The notes below the pieces were generated by a model that saw nothing but the letters and a program-made list of their open reading frames with translations, ran no database searches and was not told the DNA's origin. From the NCBI GenBank assembly GCA_037447655.1, contig JBBHKE010001953.1, positions 62,001-126,000 of the forward strand: a stretch of 64,000 nt of DNA. Reading direction: 5' to 3'. The position numbers and the translations under genes were made by a program. Positions 62,206 to 64,000 of this stretch are shown here, one piece after another. Every line of letters begins with the position of its first letter. Position 1 is the first letter of the stretch. Source of the stretch: Zygnema cylindricum. Lineage: Eukaryota; Streptophyta; Zygnematophyceae; Zygnematales; Zygnemataceae.

Positions 62206-64000
62206 ATATGCATATCACACAAACATTACCTTCATAAATTCAAGGAATTCAAACATGACATTTATTATGATTCTTTCTGTACATAAAGATAGATGGCATT
62301 AGAATTAGGAGGGTAATTCAACTTTATTAGTGTAAAAAGTTCAAAAAACAATTATACTTTGTTGTTCTATTTTATTAATCAAATCCAAGCTGTCTAAACC
62401 TGCCTCTCTCTAATCTACCTATCTAGGCCTTCTCCTTTCTCTAATCTAACCACTGTGATTCTCTAAGGTCCACCCTAGCGGTGTAGGTCCACCCTAGCGG
62501 TGTATGTTTGGGACGCGACTAATTTAGCCTGTGGCCATGAGCTATGGTGATTGTCCCAAACTAATAGGTTATTGGGCCCACCAATGTGTGGCCCTAAAGA
62601 GTTCAACCGTTCAGATCTACAGATGAGGAGATGTAGGGCCAAAGAGACCTGCGAAAAGAGGAGTCCAACAATTTTGTCACTTGACGATACGAAGTCCACT
62701 CCCACGAGTATTGCATTAGCAGCAAACCAAACAGAGGATCAAAAAGTGTTTGTGAGGGATCTAGGCACAAAGACATGACAATATATATCCTGCCAGACAA
62801 AGCCTACAAGGGACCACGTCACACAGGCGACACGGTCACAGGAGACAGTGAGGAGGGAGCATGCAAGGATGACCGAGAATGAGAGGAACATACGAGATGT
62901 TACAAGATGGAGCATCTCAAGTTCAAACCCACAAACGTCAACCAGATTTCAAGAGTTGTATTTCTTTAAAATTAAACATGCCATGAACTCACCTATCATC
63001 TCCTATGGGGTTAGGATGCCTATCACACCATTAACCACCCACAACCTTCACTCATTCCCAACAACTCAGTCTGCAGCCACACTTATCATGTTGGTTCAGA
63101 AGGATATGGAACCATGGAGGAGCGAGGTGGCCAAGCAGTCAGAGGTCAAGACCGACAGCATCGAGTCACACCGAGACCAAGACTCTAGCAACTTTATGTC
63201 TGCAAAAGCAAGCAGAAAAGGAAAAACAAGAGAAACATACAGTGTCAAAAATCATACTAACATTTGCAGACATTGTGAAACTCCTACGAAGGAGAAAAGA
63301 TGCCTCCATCAATTCAATGAGGAGCATCACATCGTAGCCTGCAAGAAGCATGCCAAGAGCATACCACAGATCCAAAATCAGCAACAAACAAGGGCACAAG
63401 CATCGCAGGACTCAACGGAAGCAAAATGGGGCTCGTCACCGACATAGGCGCAGAGGCTTACTAACAGAGATGTGCAGATTGCAGTCGAGAAGTTGCAAAC
63501 GGAGAAGGCTCCAATCGGGTTGGGTGGATGCAGATGAGGAAACTACAATCAAGCATAGACAAAGGACTCAGCATCACCAACAATAGGTTGATCTTAACAA
63601 AATAGAGCACAAAAACAGATCGGAAACACTTATGTTCACGAGAAATCATAAAACACAATCATTTGTTAAGCGGAATGATGAACAGTGTAGCACTGGGAGG
63701 GACACCACGGAGAGGAGACTAGACTTACAAGAGAAGGCCAGTCATCAAGTGACAAGCAACACGCACCAGCTCCATCCGAAAGAGAAGCGCTACTCCCCTC
63801 CACCATTTCCATTTCCACGAGCAGATTCCCGAGGGGGATTAAGGCCCTCAAACAACTCAAACTATGCATACCTGCCACATCGACAAAAAAAGCAAGCCAA
63901 GCCAAAACAAACCCCGCAAGTAAATTAGATAGGGGATAAATCACATATAAAAACATGGCAAGCAGGAGCAAGTCAAACATGCATAAAATTACAAAGTCTA
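62206..64000. other. Unassigned right flank
   Basis: No retrotransposon domain recognised. A 19-bp duplication GTCCACCCTAGCGGTGTAG is at about 62468-62505. Several moderate ORFs overlap on both strands without family motifs. It may be host intergenic sequence or an unknown element. Confidence 0.45.
62848..63447 (+). CDS. Hypothetical ORF, 199 codons
   Basis: I do not recognise this protein. It is open for about 200 codons, basic, and rich in Ser, Thr, Gln and Lys. Near the C-terminus it has a Cys/His cluster, ICRHCETPTKEKRCLHQF then HHIVACKKH, which could be a zinc-binding motif, but the spacing fits no standard knuckle. The neighbouring frame 63350-63586 is also open and basic. It could be a fragment of an unknown element or a chance ORF. 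Confidence 0.25.
   Translation: MRREHARMTENERNIRDVTRWSISSSNPQTSTRFQELYFFKIKHAMNSPIISYGVRMPITPLTTHNLHSFPTTQSAATLIMLVQKDMEPWRSEVAKQSEVKTDSIESHRDQDSSNFMSAKASRKGKTRETYSVKNHTNICRHCETPTKEKRCLHQFNEEHHIVACKKHAKSIPQIQNQQQTRAQASQDSTEAKWGSSPT

Overview
This window is a plant (streptophyte) repeat block with no recognisable host gene, rRNA, functional tRNA gene or CRISPR array. Nearly all of it is nested and broken LTR retrotransposons in both orientations. Intron-free Ty1/copia polyproteins, plant-type integrase and reverse transcriptase motifs, and primer sites matching plant initiator tRNA-Met point to a plant. A Ty3/gypsy lineage with a C5 cytosine methyltransferase domain suggests a streptophyte alga or a seedless land plant rather than a flowering plant (inference, low confidence).

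Layout, with my own copy names. 1-8064: three nested Copia copies, C1 (minus) apparently inside C2 (plus), and C2 inside C3 (plus). 8065-9625: no gene seen. 9626-16768: C4 (minus, nearly full length) beside C5 (plus). 16769-26530: gypsy Gy1 (plus) with gag, protease, methyltransferase, reverse transcriptase (RT), RNase H and integrase remnants; its RT is split by a solo Copia LTR with a 5-bp target duplication. 26531-29261 and 35178-36767: Gy2, the same gypsy family on the minus strand, split by C6 (minus), which is itself split by K1 (plus, a second Copia family). 36768-43284: C7, a chimera of two Copia subfamilies. 43541-44707: Gy3, a third methyltransferase gypsy fragment. 44708-49049: C8. 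49050-50316: gag of a different gypsy, Gy4. 51242-52345: an LTR related to K1. 53866-54908: a direct-repeat pair around a decayed PHD finger. 54915-56160: K3, an old Copia RT relic. 57972-62116: C9, a young non-autonomous Copia with paired 1069-bp LTRs and an open gag. 62117-64000: unassigned.

The main Copia family has an unusual design. Its LTRs end in a short segment that contains the gag start codon (ATGGAG...TTTCA). Directly after it comes GGTTATGGGCCCACC, complementary to the anticodon arm of plant initiator tRNA-Met. That is the half-tRNA priming arrangement known from Drosophila copia, and here the primer site also encodes Gag residues. All twelve LTRs of this family long enough to show it carry a tRNA-like A-box/B-box module on the antisense strand, and several have a dense cluster of GTAC motifs. 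The gypsy family carries a methyltransferase domain between protease and RT in three copies, all now broken by stop codons.

Boundaries were read by eye. Nesting order, deletions and recombination are inferences from breakpoints and from comparing copies within the window.
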